DNA from: Bacillus sp. AFS073361
GTDB lineage: Bacteria; Bacillota; Bacilli; Bacillales; Cytobacillaceae
DNA length: 64,000 nt
Assembly: GCF_002567005.1 (NCBI RefSeq)
Contig: NZ_NUZU01000007.1
Span: 61,414 to 125,413, forward strand
Direction: 5' to 3'
Position 1 is the stretch's first letter; each line of letters starts with the position of its first letter. This document shows positions 26,083 to 34,439 of this stretch, piece by piece. The notes under the pieces were generated by a model. It made no database searches. It worked only from the letters and a program-made list of their open reading frames with translations, and was not told where the DNA came from. The position numbers and the translations under genes were made by a program.

Positions 26083-26865
26083 TTATGCTTTTACTGGTTG
26101 TTCCCGATTTACATCATCGCGGCGACGATCGCACCAAATGGTAGAGCCATGTTTAAGGTATTCATCGTAGCACCATTTAATAGGCTCCCAATCAGGCTCG
26201 AAGATTAAGTAACTATTTGTAAAGATTTCAACACGAAGGCCGCTGCCTGGATCTTTTACATAAATGTACATCGCTTGTGAAATACCATGTTTACCAGGTC
26301 CAACAAAGCCAACTTCATTTTCACATAAAATGTCAGCTGCACGTAAAAGGTCTTGAGAGTTATCTAGCCAGTAGGCGATATGGTGCATTTCATTGGGTCC
26401 AATTGAATTTTTCGTCGTCATCATCGCAACATCGTGTACTAAGTTTGTAACACTCATCCAGCTAGCTACTTGTTCATCATCTGGATTAACGAAGTATTCG
26501 CGAAGCTTAAAGCCTAATGTTTCTGTTAAGTAGTTTACTATTCGTTTATTATCCATTGAAGTTTGCAAATTGACATGGTCGATGCGTCGTGGTGAAACAC
26601 CTTTTGCCCAAGATTTATATACTTGATTTTTCAGCACTGATTTACGACCTTCCTCAGCTGCTGGTTTTTCCATATCGTAATAAATTTCAAAGCGGTGCCC
26701 ACTTGGTAATTCAAAACGAATCGCTTCTCCTTGACCTACTTCTTCACCATCTTTAATCCAGCGTACATCTGTGCCAGCATCTTCTAAAAGAAGTGCAAAG
26801 GTTCCAACATCCGCACGCCGTTTTGCTTTCCATCCACAAAAGCTTGATCGTCCCAAATTAACCAT
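26083..26865 (-). pseudogene. Extradiol (catechol 2,3-dioxygenase-type) dioxygenase, 5' truncated
   Basis: A VOC-fold ring-cleavage dioxygenase. The catalytic C-terminal module is intact: iron ligands His97 (RRIDHVNL), His161/162 (EMHHIAYW) and Glu213 (LRVEIFTN), plus GPGKHGISQAMYIYVKDP. Catechol 2,3-dioxygenases are usually about 310-330 residues; here 260 remain and similarity begins near GWKAKRRADV, so roughly the first 60-70 residues are missing. There is no ribosome site, and the putative start coincides with the start of a truncated aconitase on the other strand. Probably inactive. Before truncation it would have suited ring cleavage of a catechol or protocatechuate from the preceding cluster. 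Confidence 0.75.
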
Positions 26866-27827
26866 TGGGCAGATCTGCCTTGGGTAAAAAGATATATTTG
26901 AAGGATATTTGGCCCAGATCCGAGGAAATTGCCAGCCTAGTGGATTCTACAATTTCATCCGATTTATATCGTGAAGCCTATGAAAATGTATTTGAAGGGG
27001 ACGAGAAATGGCAGGGTCTAGCATATGATGATCATCCGATTTTTAGGTGGGATGATCGGTCCACGTACTTTAAAGCATCCCCTTTCTTCAAAGCGGAGAT
27101 CAAAGAATACAAGCCAGGAGATATTCACCAAGCGAGAGTCTTGTTAATGCTCGGTGATTCGGTTACTACAGACCATATTTCCCCGGTCGGCAACATTCCT
27201 TATGAGAGTACAGCTGGACAATACCTTATTGAGCAAGACGTCGAACCCGCCAACTTCAATTCTTACGGCTCGCGCCGAGGAAATCATGAGGTACTTGTCA
27301 GGGGAACTTTTGCCCATCCAAGGCTTAAGAATAAATTAGTAGAAAAAACAGGAGGTACAACTCTCTATGTACCGAGCGGGGAAGAAATGGATGTCTATTC
27401 CGCATCCATGGTCTACCAACAGGAAAATACGCCGCTGATTATTTTAGCCGGCAAAGACTATGGAATGGGGAGTGCAAGGGATTGGGCCGCAAAGGGTACC
27501 TCCCTCCTTGGCGTCAAAGCAGTTATCGCGGAAAGTTTTGAAAGAATTCACCGAAGTAACTTGGTTATGATGGGGATTGTGCCGCTTCAATTTTTGCCTG
27601 GAGAAAGCTATGAATCGATGAATTTGGATGGTCTAGAGACGTATTCCATTATGGGGTTGAACGAGCCGCTCAGTCCGATACAAAAGGTGGGAGTGGAAGC
27701 CATTAAACCGGATGGCTCAAGGACCCTGTTCCAGACAGTATTGCGCTTGGATACCCGCATGGAGATTGAGCTTTATTCGAAAAAGGGTGTTTTTCAGAGT
27801 ATCCTAGACCAATGGGTAGAGAGATAG
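26865..27827 (+). pseudogene. Aconitase-family hydratase, 5' truncated
   Basis: Only the C-terminal about 320 of roughly 900 residues of an AcnA-type enzyme remain. GKKIYLKDIWP, LMLGDSVTTDHISPVGNI, NFNSYGSRRGNHEVLVRGTFAH and AGKDYGMGSARDWAAKG (swivel domain, substrate-binding Ser/Arg) are clear. The remainder contains no cysteine, so all [4Fe-4S] ligands are lost. The only start is a TTG without ribosome site at the junction with the dioxygenase remnant. It cannot be a functional aconitase or 2-methylcitrate dehydratase. Confidence 0.85.
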
Positions 27828-27925
27828 AAAGATTAGCATGGTGTAAAATCAAAAATTAAGGAATTCTTTAGAGACTTGGCTGGCAGACACATGCTTCAAT
27901 TGGCAGCCAACAATAAATAGGCATA

Positions 27926-27958
27926 ATGAAAAAGCTCCCCAATTAAAATGGAGAGCTT
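27926..27958 (-). terminator. Terminator of the leftward membrane-protein gene
   Basis: On the minus strand AAGCTCTCC-N9-GGGGAGCTT is followed by TTTTC. The stem begins in the last codons of the gene. Confidence 0.75.
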
Positions 27959-29088
27959 ACTTCGTTTTCTTTACTAATTTGTCTTGATAATTGTTTATTA
28001 GCTTTTATGAGATCACTAACATAAAGCATAAGTTCAAACATTAGAAGAAGTATTACTATCCATACGCCTTCGTTTAAGATTGTGTCAATCACAATGGATC
28101 CAATCAATAAATGGGTATGGATAAGGGATGTAAAAGTATAAAACATGGCAAAAGTAAACACTCTACTCCATTGTGTAACATCATAAATAAAGATTGCTTT
28201 TTTAAAGCCGTAGTGTTTAAACCGTTTAAAAAGCCTGTAAATTTCAATAGATTCTACCATAATGAAAATAAGAAGGGCTACTCGCCATATCCATCTTATC
28301 GTTTCAATACTAACGATGCCGGTGACTAAACAGGCAATCCCTGAAATAGATAAAGCCCCATGTAAAATGCAGTTCGTATTGTTCCAATCCTTTTCAATAG
28401 ACCAAGGGTTTTTTATGTATCTATATAAAATAAAGAAAACACAAACAAGATAAAAACTAAATCCTATGATTAGTAAAGGTAGATTAATGAAATCAGAGAA
28501 TTCTTTGAAAACAGTGTTAAGTAACAGGACGATTGATTGTGTACTTACAGTAGTAAGAAGAAGTATTCCATGGACATTCGAATATGATTTTGTTCGAGTG
28601 ATTTCTATAAAAGTTTTTACACTGATCCCAATATAAATCATCCACAGGAAGATATTAATAAAAGCAAGAATAACCGAAATAAATCCCAATTCGATAAATT
28701 GTTTATAAAATAAAATGCCACTAATAGATGTGCCAGCAACCCATGTACCGATCCCAAAACGATTGATCCGATTGGCATAATGGATGTCTTTAAATTTCCC
28801 ATCCAGACTGGCAATGATCAAAGAAAGAATAAAGGCAAACCAAAGGGATAGGTTAATAATGCTTAGAATTTTTCCAATTATATGTTGGAAGAACTGGATT
28901 CCGAAATAGTTTAATAGAACACCTTGCGTAACAATCCCAATTGCCATAACCATAGCCATGGTTGAAGTTCTAATATAAAGTTTTTTAAATCTGAAAAATA
29001 AAATTATGCAAACCAGAAGGAAAATCAATATCAATAAATAAACCACATTTATCACCATTACCATAGTAGTATCTACCAAGTATACCAT
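27943..29088 (-). CDS. Polytopic membrane protein of unknown function
   Basis: About 381 residues with nine or ten predicted membrane helices and short, basic cytoplasmic loops (FRFKKLYIRTST, RLFKRFKHYGFKK). The C-terminus is charged (KANKQLSRQISKENE). ATG at 29088 is used; a TTG one codon earlier is possible, and neither has a strong ribosome site. I do not recognise the family. A distant relation to tellurite-resistance/dicarboxylate-type carriers is only a guess. A short remnant of a similar gene lies at about 25.95 kb. Confidence 0.6.
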   Translation of the reverse strand: MVYLVDTTMVMVINVVYLLILIFLLVCIILFFRFKKLYIRTSTMAMVMAIGIVTQGVLLNYFGIQFFQHIIGKILSIINLSLWFAFILSLIIASLDGKFKDIHYANRINRFGIGTWVAGTSISGILFYKQFIELGFISVILAFINIFLWMIYIGISVKTFIEITRTKSYSNVHGILLLTTVSTQSIVLLLNTVFKEFSDFINLPLLIIGFSFYLVCVFFILYRYIKNPWSIEKDWNNTNCILHGALSISGIACLVTGIVSIETIRWIWRVALLIFIMVESIEIYRLFKRFKHYGFKKAIFIYDVTQWSRVFTFAMFYTFTSLIHTHLLIGSIVIDTILNEGVWIVILLLMFELMLYVSDLIKANKQLSRQISKENEVSSPF

Positions 29089-29162
29089 CAATCAATCTGG
29101 AGGTCTGCACATTTGATCAGGTTCTAAATATAGGAATGTGTTGAAATTAATAAGCACCAAAA

Positions 29163-29186
29163 AACCCAAGTGATCTCACTTGGGTT
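29163..29186 (-). terminator. Terminator overlapping the vanW stop
   Basis: AACCCAAGTGA-TC-TCACTTGGGTT, followed on the minus strand by TTTTTGG. The stem encodes the last residues of the protein. Confidence 0.8.
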
Positions 29187-30078
29187 GGTGATTTTGATCA
29201 TTAGGAAGATGTGGAACTTTTCTAGGACTAAAGTTAATGAATTCTGAAGAATATAACTCAATGGTTAACTTGTTCCCTAATGTTTTTGCTTGAATTAGAA
29301 TGGGTTCATGGTATTTATTTTTAAATACAAAATCTGGTCCATTCCAACTAACGGTTGCATCCCTCCCTGGTGGAATATAGGTAACCTTTCTACTATGTGA
29401 AACACGTTGGATAACTTTTAATCCCGCATTATCCACTGCATTAAAAAGGGTAGATGATACTTGACAAATCCCACCACCAATATCTTCTGAAAATTTTCCC
29501 CTATAAATCACTGTTGCAGGCATATAACCTTTTTCTGCTGTTCTTTTACCAACAACTTTATTAAAGGAAAAAGTTTCCCCTGGGAAAAGAACAAAATTAT
29601 TAATGGCTTTTTTGGCAAGATAAATATTATTGGTTCGTTCTTTATTATATTTATTGAAGGATGTTACGTATTCTCCAATTTTTTTATTTCGAATATCCGC
29701 TAGTAATTCACTGTCAATTTTAGGATAAATTGTTTGTAAGGGGATCTCTACTTTAGATGATCCATTGTTAAAATAATAAGAATATACTTGTTCTGTAAAG
29801 ATTTGACGGTTTAATCGGTAACCGACTTTTTCAGATATGATATTCCCGTTATTATCAATAAATGCATTTTTAGGACTTTTAGAAACATGTTTGTCCATTT
29901 CATCCATAAATTTATTAAGATTTTCTGTGTCAATAATAGGTAAACCGGGCAAGTTCATCGAAAAGTCAGGATGATTAACGATTGAGAAGGTTTGACCATT
30001 GGTAGTTGTTAATAAACTGCCTGGTATATTCACCTGTTGAGATAAAATTAATAATCCAAGTAACCAAGTAAAGTTCAT
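29176..30078 (-). CDS. VanW-family protein
   Basis: 300 residues with a short hydrophobic N-terminus (signal or anchor) and a C-terminal VanW domain (about 165-280): INNFVLFPGETFSFNKVVGKRTAEKGYMPATVIYRGKF, then GGGICQVSSTLFNAVDNAGL and HSRKVTYIPPGRDATVSW. VanW proteins occur in vancomycin-resistance clusters and in many Firmicutes surface proteins; their biochemical role is unresolved. AGGAGGGA lies before the ATG. It is a single gene and gives no evidence of glycopeptide resistance. Confidence 0.82.
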   Translation of the reverse strand: MNFTWLLGLLILSQQVNIPGSLLTTTNGQTFSIVNHPDFSMNLPGLPIIDTENLNKFMDEMDKHVSKSPKNAFIDNNGNIISEKVGYRLNRQIFTEQVYSYYFNNGSSKVEIPLQTIYPKIDSELLADIRNKKIGEYVTSFNKYNKERTNNIYLAKKAINNFVLFPGETFSFNKVVGKRTAEKGYMPATVIYRGKFSEDIGGGICQVSSTLFNAVDNAGLKVIQRVSHSRKVTYIPPGRDATVSWNGPDFVFKNKYHEPILIQAKTLGNKLTIELYSSEFINFSPRKVPHLPNDQNHQPK

Positions 30079-30184
30079 ATTCCTAGAATCCCTCCTAACT
30101 TTAATATGAGGAGAAAACTACAATTCCATGTATATGAATTTGTACTTTGGTACCGGTGATTTCATAAAAAATTGAGTTTTTTTG

Positions 30185-30213
30185 TTGACTTTATAAACTG
30201 TAAATAATAAAAT
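30185..30213 (+). promoter_or_regulatory. Promoter of the Rrf2 gene
   Basis: TTGACT, 17-bp spacer, TAAAAT; overlapped by the operator at 30197-30219. Confidence 0.75.
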
Positions 30214-30219
30214 TACATT
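30197..30219. promoter_or_regulatory. Candidate Rrf2 operator 1 (autoregulatory)
   Basis: ACTGTA followed at the same distance by ATTACA, covering the -10 box; TGTAA-N9-TTACA is the inner dyad. It agrees with 30688-30710 at 17 of 23 positions. Confidence 0.55.
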
Positions 30220-30245
30220 AATCTTCTTGAGGAGGAAGCATTGAA

Positions 30246-30665
30246 GTGAATAGTGATTTTACGATAGCCGTCCATAGTTTAGTCTATCTAGCATATTTAC
30301 CAGATCACATGGCTAGCAGTGAGTCAATCGCTGCCAATGTTTGTACAAATGCGGCACGGATTCGCAAGATCATGAGCTGTTTGCGCAATCATGGATTTGT
30401 TAGGACCAAAGAAGGTATTGGTGGTGGCTATATTCTCGACTGTGACTCACAAGATGTCTCATTGGCAGATATTTATCGTATTGTTTCACGCGGAAGCCTA
30501 AAACCAAACTGGTGTACAGGGGACCCTGAGCAAAAATGTGTCATCTCGTCTAATACCCAGGTGGTAATGGACCAGATTTTCAATGATGCTGAATTATATT
30601 TTGAAAAATATTTAGAAAATATTACACTTAGTTCTGTTTTAGAAAAAATTAAACATTGTCCATGA
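30246..30665 (+). CDS. Rrf2-family transcriptional regulator
   Basis: 139 residues: an N-terminal winged helix (FTIAVHSLVYLAYLP..SESIAANVCTNAARIRKIMSCLRNHGFVRTKEGIGGGYIL) and a C-terminal dimerisation helix. Cysteines near 89 and 98 do not form the three-Cys IscR/NsrR cluster motif, so it looks like a cluster-free YwnA-type member. GTG start behind GAGGAGGAAGC. Matching operators lie at its own promoter and before the next gene, suggesting control of both. Confidence 0.85.
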   Translation: MNSDFTIAVHSLVYLAYLPDHMASSESIAANVCTNAARIRKIMSCLRNHGFVRTKEGIGGGYILDCDSQDVSLADIYRIVSRGSLKPNWCTGDPEQKCVISSNTQVVMDQIFNDAELYFEKYLENITLSSVLEKIKHCP

Positions 30666-30684
30666 TTTAGTTTTTTCTATTGGT

Positions 30685-30713
30685 CATACTGTATATTATT
30701 TTATTACAGTATG
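30685..30713. promoter_or_regulatory. Candidate Rrf2 operator 2
   Basis: CATACTGTA-N11-TACAGTATG, a perfect 9-bp inverted repeat between the Rrf2 gene and the IDEAL-domain gene, resembling operator 1. It is not followed by a T tract. Confidence 0.6.
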
Positions 30714-30775
30714 ATGAGATGATGTTTTTTTAAAAACTAAACTGTAATTTTTTTTATAACATTTAAGGGGTGTAG

Positions 30776-31168
30776 ATGACAATGGCCGATAATTATCAAT
30801 TTGAAAATGGGGATTGGATACAGGGTATATCGAGAGGTGGAGAACTGATTCACGGGTATGTTGAAACCGTAGACACTACCAAAGGAATGTTACAAATAAA
30901 TGTGGTTGATAGTGACAATGAAAAAGCGATTGGAAAATCGATTTGGATCGTAAATAAACAGGCTGAAAAGCTACCCGAGACAACTGATAGAAATGAAAGT
31001 GAGCTTTTAGCTTTAATAGACTTGGCTTTACTATTTAAAGATGAGCAGTGGTTTAAGGAATTATCGGCGAAATTAGTATCTACTAAAAAAAATCATGAAG
31101 TGCCTATAAAAAAATCTGAATTTCTAATCAGTGGAAACAGAAAGAGGAATTTTGATATAAAAAGGTAA
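30776..31168 (+). CDS. IDEAL-domain protein
   Basis: 130 residues. The N-terminal 60 residues look like a small beta-barrel (GDWIQGISRGGELIHGYVETVD..SIWIVN). Residues about 76-100 (SELLALIDLALLFKDEQWFKELSAKL) match the IDEAL motif found in YpiB and other small Bacillus proteins. The C-terminal tail is basic (SGNRKRNFDIKR). AAGGGG precedes the ATG. IDEAL domains are thought to mediate protein contacts; the partner is unknown. Possibly controlled by the adjacent Rrf2 protein. Confidence 0.7.
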   Translation: MTMADNYQFENGDWIQGISRGGELIHGYVETVDTTKGMLQINVVDSDNEKAIGKSIWIVNKQAEKLPETTDRNESELLALIDLALLFKDEQWFKELSAKLVSTKKNHEVPIKKSEFLISGNRKRNFDIKR

Positions 31169-31270
31169 TTTTAAACCACTCAAAAAACCAAACTATAAGG
31201 TGAAGTTATAGCAAGGGTAACAGTATTTTTTCTTATATAACATAAATGAACATACAGGAGGAGTAATGAC

Positions 31271-32395
31271 ATGATGAATGAAAAATATGCACCATTATTT
31301 GAGTCATTTACGATAGGAAAGGGGATTTACTTAAAAAACCGAATAGTCATGGCACCGATGACCAATTTCTCATCCAATCCTGACGACACTGTTTCAGATG
31401 CGGAAGTCAAGTATTATCAACGACGTTCCAATGGCGTTGGAATGGTCATTACAGCATGTACTTATGTGACCAGAAATGGTAAAGGATTTCATGGTGAATT
31501 TGGTGGAGACCGAGATGAAATGATCCCAAGTTTGAGTCGACTAGCATCAGCCATTAAAGAACAAGGTGCGAAAGCAATTTTGCAAATTTTCCATGGCGGC
31601 CGTCAGGTTCCACCTGAATTAGTGGATGGTGACGTGGTAAGTGCTAGTGCAGTTCCTTCAGAAGGTGAAGGAAAACCCGTTCCCCGCGCATTGACTGAAA
31701 CAGAGGTCGAATCTATTATTCGCGATTTTGGAGAAACCACTCGACGCGCCATTGAAGCAGGTTATGATGGAGTTGAAATACATGGTGCCAATGGATATCT
31801 GATTCAGCAATTTTTCTCCCCTCATTCTAATCGTCGGGATGACCGATGGGGCGGCACGCTTGAAAAACGGTTAACTTTTCCGTTGGCGATTGTCGATGAA
31901 GTAAAGAGAGTGGTTGCTGAATATGCGAAGGAGCCTTTCTTGGTAGGCTATCGTTTTTCCCCGGAGGAACCTGAAACACCTGGAATCACGATGGCTGACA
32001 CACTGGCACTAATAGATGCACTAGCAGAAAAAGACCTTGATTATCTTCATGTTTCATTACTGGATTTCAGGTCAACCCCTAGACGAGGAGTGGAGGATAC
32101 ACGTTCACGTATTGAAATCATTCAGGAACGTGTAGGGAACCGAGTTCCAGTTATCGGTGTTGGTTCGATTTATACAGCTGATGATGCCTTAAACGCATTG
32201 GAAACGGGCGTCCCATTAATCGCATTGGGACGTGAACTGATCATTGATCCTGAGTGGGTGCAAAAAGTGGAACAAGGAAGAGAATCTGAAATTGTCACCA
32301 AAATAAACAAGAATCATCAGCACGAACTGGAAGTACCAGATCCCCTGTGGCAGGCAATTGTTCATACGCCAGGATGGTTTCCGGGAGTAGAATAG
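31271..32395 (+). CDS. Old yellow enzyme-family NADH:flavin oxidoreductase
   Basis: 374 residues, YqiG/NamA-type TIM-barrel FMN enzyme. Visible are NRIVMAPMTNFSS (FMN binding), LQIFHGGRQV, the active-site region GVEIHGANGYLIQQFFSPHSNRRDDRWGG (with the His/Asn pair HGAN), and the phosphate-binding GVGSIYTADDAL and ALGRELIIDP. It reduces activated alkenes or quinone-like electrophiles, usually in stress detoxification. AGGAGGAG precedes the ATG. A separate gene with its own terminator. Confidence 0.88.
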   Translation: MMNEKYAPLFESFTIGKGIYLKNRIVMAPMTNFSSNPDDTVSDAEVKYYQRRSNGVGMVITACTYVTRNGKGFHGEFGGDRDEMIPSLSRLASAIKEQGAKAILQIFHGGRQVPPELVDGDVVSASAVPSEGEGKPVPRALTETEVESIIRDFGETTRRAIEAGYDGVEIHGANGYLIQQFFSPHSNRRDDRWGGTLEKRLTFPLAIVDEVKRVVAEYAKEPFLVGYRFSPEEPETPGITMADTLALIDALAEKDLDYLHVSLLDFRSTPRRGVEDTRSRIEIIQERVGNRVPVIGVGSIYTADDALNALETGVPLIALGRELIIDPEWVQKVEQGRESEIVTKINKNHQHELEVPDPLWQAIVHTPGWFPGVE

Positions 32396-32419
32396 AACAG
32401 TTAAATACTTAAACAAGAT

Positions 32420-32463
32420 GGAAACTCCCTCCAAATAAAAGAAGGGAGTTTCCTTTTCATTTT
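32420..32463 (+). terminator. Terminator after the OYE gene
   Basis: GGAAACTCCCT-N12-AGGGAGTTTCC followed by TTTTCATTTT. Confidence 0.88.
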
Positions 32464-32501
32464 GATTTAACATCACTAAAAATGGAATCCTTACTACAAG
32501 G

Positions 32502-32513
32502 GGGTCAGGCACT
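32502..32513. repeat. Half copy of the GTGCCTGACACC repeat
   Basis: GGGTCAGGCACT matches one arm of the repeat found complete at 38326 and 40814. It touches the 3' end of the DoxX gene. Confidence 0.5.
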
Positions 32514-32930
32514 TTATCGAGTATATCCCTTGTATAGATAGACCAGCAATACCAACATGACAATATCTAAACGAGCCCCAAAAGCGAATGGGAGAAGGCC
32601 CGTGTGCAGTAGGGGAACCTTTGTTAAAAGAATGGCTGCCATCATAATACCCATTAAAGGTACCACCGCATTTTTTACGGCTTTATTTACCAGTAGTAGA
32701 ATTCCACAAACTAATTCTATTAAAATAACAAGCTTTAACATCATGTGGGGATAGGGCAGTCCTAAGCCAAGAAAATGATTCGTCACTTCGGTACCCAATA
32801 ATTTCATAAGTGCTGAGGTAATAAATACATAAGCAACAGTTATTCTAATAACTTTATCAGTATATAAAATAAAAATCCCCCCTTTGTATATCTCTATGCA
32901 AGAAGAGGGACAGACCATTACAAAAAACAT
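32514..32930 (-). CDS. DoxX-family membrane protein
   Basis: Four membrane helices of the DoxX family, with TSALMKLLG and C-terminal GARLDIVMLVLLVYLYKG. The frame opens with ATG at 32930, but conserved sequence begins at YTDKVIRITVAY about 23 residues in, right after AAAGGGGGGAT. No ATG, GTG or TTG sits at that point; an ATT start would be needed, so the true start is unsettled. DoxX proteins are linked to redox and thiol stress; no partner is seen. Confidence 0.7.
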   Translation of the reverse strand: MFFVMVCPSSCIEIYKGGIFILYTDKVIRITVAYVFITSALMKLLGTEVTNHFLGLGLPYPHMMLKLVILIELVCGILLLVNKAVKNAVVPLMGIMMAAILLTKVPLLHTGLLPFAFGARLDIVMLVLLVYLYKGYTR

Positions 32931-32985
32931 ACATTAACTTCAATCAGGAGCGGTTCCCAAGTTAACGGAAGCTTTGGGAAGCAGT

Positions 32986-33020
32986 AAGGGACATGGGGTC
33001 ATACCATGTCCCTGATTTTT
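32986..33020. repeat. Intergenic hairpin, terminator-like
   Basis: GGGACATGG-N7-CCATGTCCC followed on the plus strand by TGATTTTT. No plus-strand gene directly feeds it. CATGTCCCTG recurs at 33423-33432. Confidence 0.5.
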
Positions 33021-33072
33021 CATCTACTCTATAAAACTAAATGATTTTTTGAAGAATTGATCTAGTCTTGCC

Positions 33073-33264
33073 CTATTCAAAGCAAAAAGCAAATGCACCG
33101 ATTATGATTAATAAAATAAACAACACTATTATAATGATAAAATTTTCACACCCACGAACATTAATACAGTGTCCTTGAACAGGAGTCGCATAGCCATAAT
33201 ACATCGGAGGCTGGGGAATAGCATTAGAGCATCCACTTATTGTTGGGATTGCGTTAGTATACAC
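33073..33264 (-). CDS. YjcZ-family sporulation-type small membrane protein
   Basis: 63 residues: a Pro/Gly/Tyr-rich N-terminus and one C-terminal helix, NFIIIIVLFILLIIIGAFAF, which is the hallmark of the YjcZ/YhaL-like small sporulation proteins of Bacillus. GTG start preceded by AAAGGAAG. Likely expressed during sporulation; the function is unknown. Confidence 0.75.
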   Translation of the reverse strand: MYTNAIPTISGCSNAIPQPPMYYGYATPVQGHCINVRGCENFIIIIVLFILLIIIGAFAFCFE

Positions 33265-33608
33265 TTAAACACTTCCTTTCGATGGTAAGGACAGTAACTA
33301 GGCGATTACCCTATATCATATACATTGAGATGAAATTGGAGCCCGTATTAATAAAATTTTTTATGCAAGTGTTGCCATAACCTAACCTGAGTTGGTTTGA
33401 TTGTTATCGAAATAAATGTTCTCATGTCCCTGTTTTTCTATTAATATGGTCCGCTGTTGAAATTATCTTATTATGTTAATTTTATAAAAAAATAATCTAT
33501 ATTCCAATAATTTTATCTTTTTTATGTTTATCATATGTGTTATATTAACTAGGTGAATTCTATCAATTCTGCATATGAGAATAATCTGACAAAAAAGGGG
33601 AGATTAAA
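33265..33608. other. AT-rich intergenic region before the ABC transporter
   Basis: No open frame with a ribosome site, no riboswitch and no convincing sigma-A promoter were found. It contains only a lone CATGTCCCTG repeat half at 33423. The AAAAAGGGGAG ribosome site of the next gene is at the right end. Confidence 0.5.
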
Positions 33609-34379
33609 ATGAAAAAGTTTGGTTTATTTAGTTTGTTTTTAATCCTTACCATCTTTATCGCTGCGTGTGGAAGTAGTGACACAAAAAGCGGGAAAGAGGA
33701 AGCAGGTAAGGTGTATAAAGTTGGTGTAGATACGACGTATCCTCCATTTGAATTTAAAGAAGGAAACGAATATAAGGGTATCGATATTGAATTAATCAAT
33801 GCTATTGCAAAAAATCAGGGCTTCAAAATTGAACTTTCTCCAATGGATTTTGGTGGAATCATTCCAGCAATGCAAGCTAATCAGCTAGATGTCGCTATTG
33901 CAGGAATGAGTATTACAGAAGAAAGAAAAAAAATAGTAGATTTCTCAACACCATATTTTGATGCAGGGTTAACATTAGTTGTGAAGAAAGATAATTCAAC
34001 GATTAAATCCATCAATGACCTAAAAGGCAAAAAAGTTGCAGTTAAAAAAGGTACATCTGGTGCAAAATATGCACAAGACAATGCTTCAAAATTAGGAATT
34101 TCTGTTGTTCAATTTAATGATAGTCCTGCAATGTTCCAAGAGGTATCTAACGGAAATGCGGATGCACTGATTGAAGATTATCCTGTAATTTCTTATGCAA
34201 TTGCCCAAAAAGATCTTGGCTTAAAAATCGTAGGTGATCGCTTGAACGGAGATCAATATGGAATTGCTGTTCTAAAAGGAAAAAATTCAGATCTTTTGAA
34301 AAAAATCAACGATGGTCTTGCTGAATTAAAGAAAGACGGAACCTATGATAAAATTATCAAAACTTATCTTGGTGAATAA
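33609..34379 (+). CDS. Polar amino-acid ABC transporter substrate-binding lipoprotein
   Basis: 256 residues. Lipoprotein signal with lipobox IAAC (Cys20), then a type II periplasmic-binding fold: VGVDTTYPPFEFKEGNEYKGIDIELI, MDFGGIIPAMQANQLDVAIAGMSIT (the ligand-binding Arg region follows in TEERKKIVDFS) and VAVKKGTSGAKYAQ. It belongs to the GlnH/ArtP-like group that binds glutamine, arginine or related amino acids; which one is not resolved. First gene of a three-gene ABC operon. Confidence 0.88.
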   Translation: MKKFGLFSLFLILTIFIAACGSSDTKSGKEEAGKVYKVGVDTTYPPFEFKEGNEYKGIDIELINAIAKNQGFKIELSPMDFGGIIPAMQANQLDVAIAGMSITEERKKIVDFSTPYFDAGLTLVVKKDNSTIKSINDLKGKKVAVKKGTSGAKYAQDNASKLGISVVQFNDSPAMFQEVSNGNADALIEDYPVISYAIAQKDLGLKIVGDRLNGDQYGIAVLKGKNSDLLKKINDGLAELKKDGTYDKIIKTYLGE

Positions 34380-34395
34380 TTAATTTATAAGCAAT

Positions 34396-34424
34396 AAGCG
34401 CGCTTAATGCGCGCTTTCTTTTTG
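34396..34424 (+). terminator. Intra-operon terminator after the binding-protein gene
   Basis: AAGCGCGC-TTAAT-GCGCGCTT followed by TCTTTTT. It would keep the binding protein in excess over permease and ATPase. Confidence 0.8.
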
Positions 34425-34439
34425 AAAGGAGATGAGAAG

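Noticed and set aside
26865..27827. Functional aconitase
   Set aside because: No cysteines at all and about two thirds of the protein is missing.
29176..30078. VanW gene as evidence of vancomycin resistance
   Set aside because: No vanA/H/X/S/R-type genes nearby; VanW-domain proteins are common in Firmicutes without resistance.
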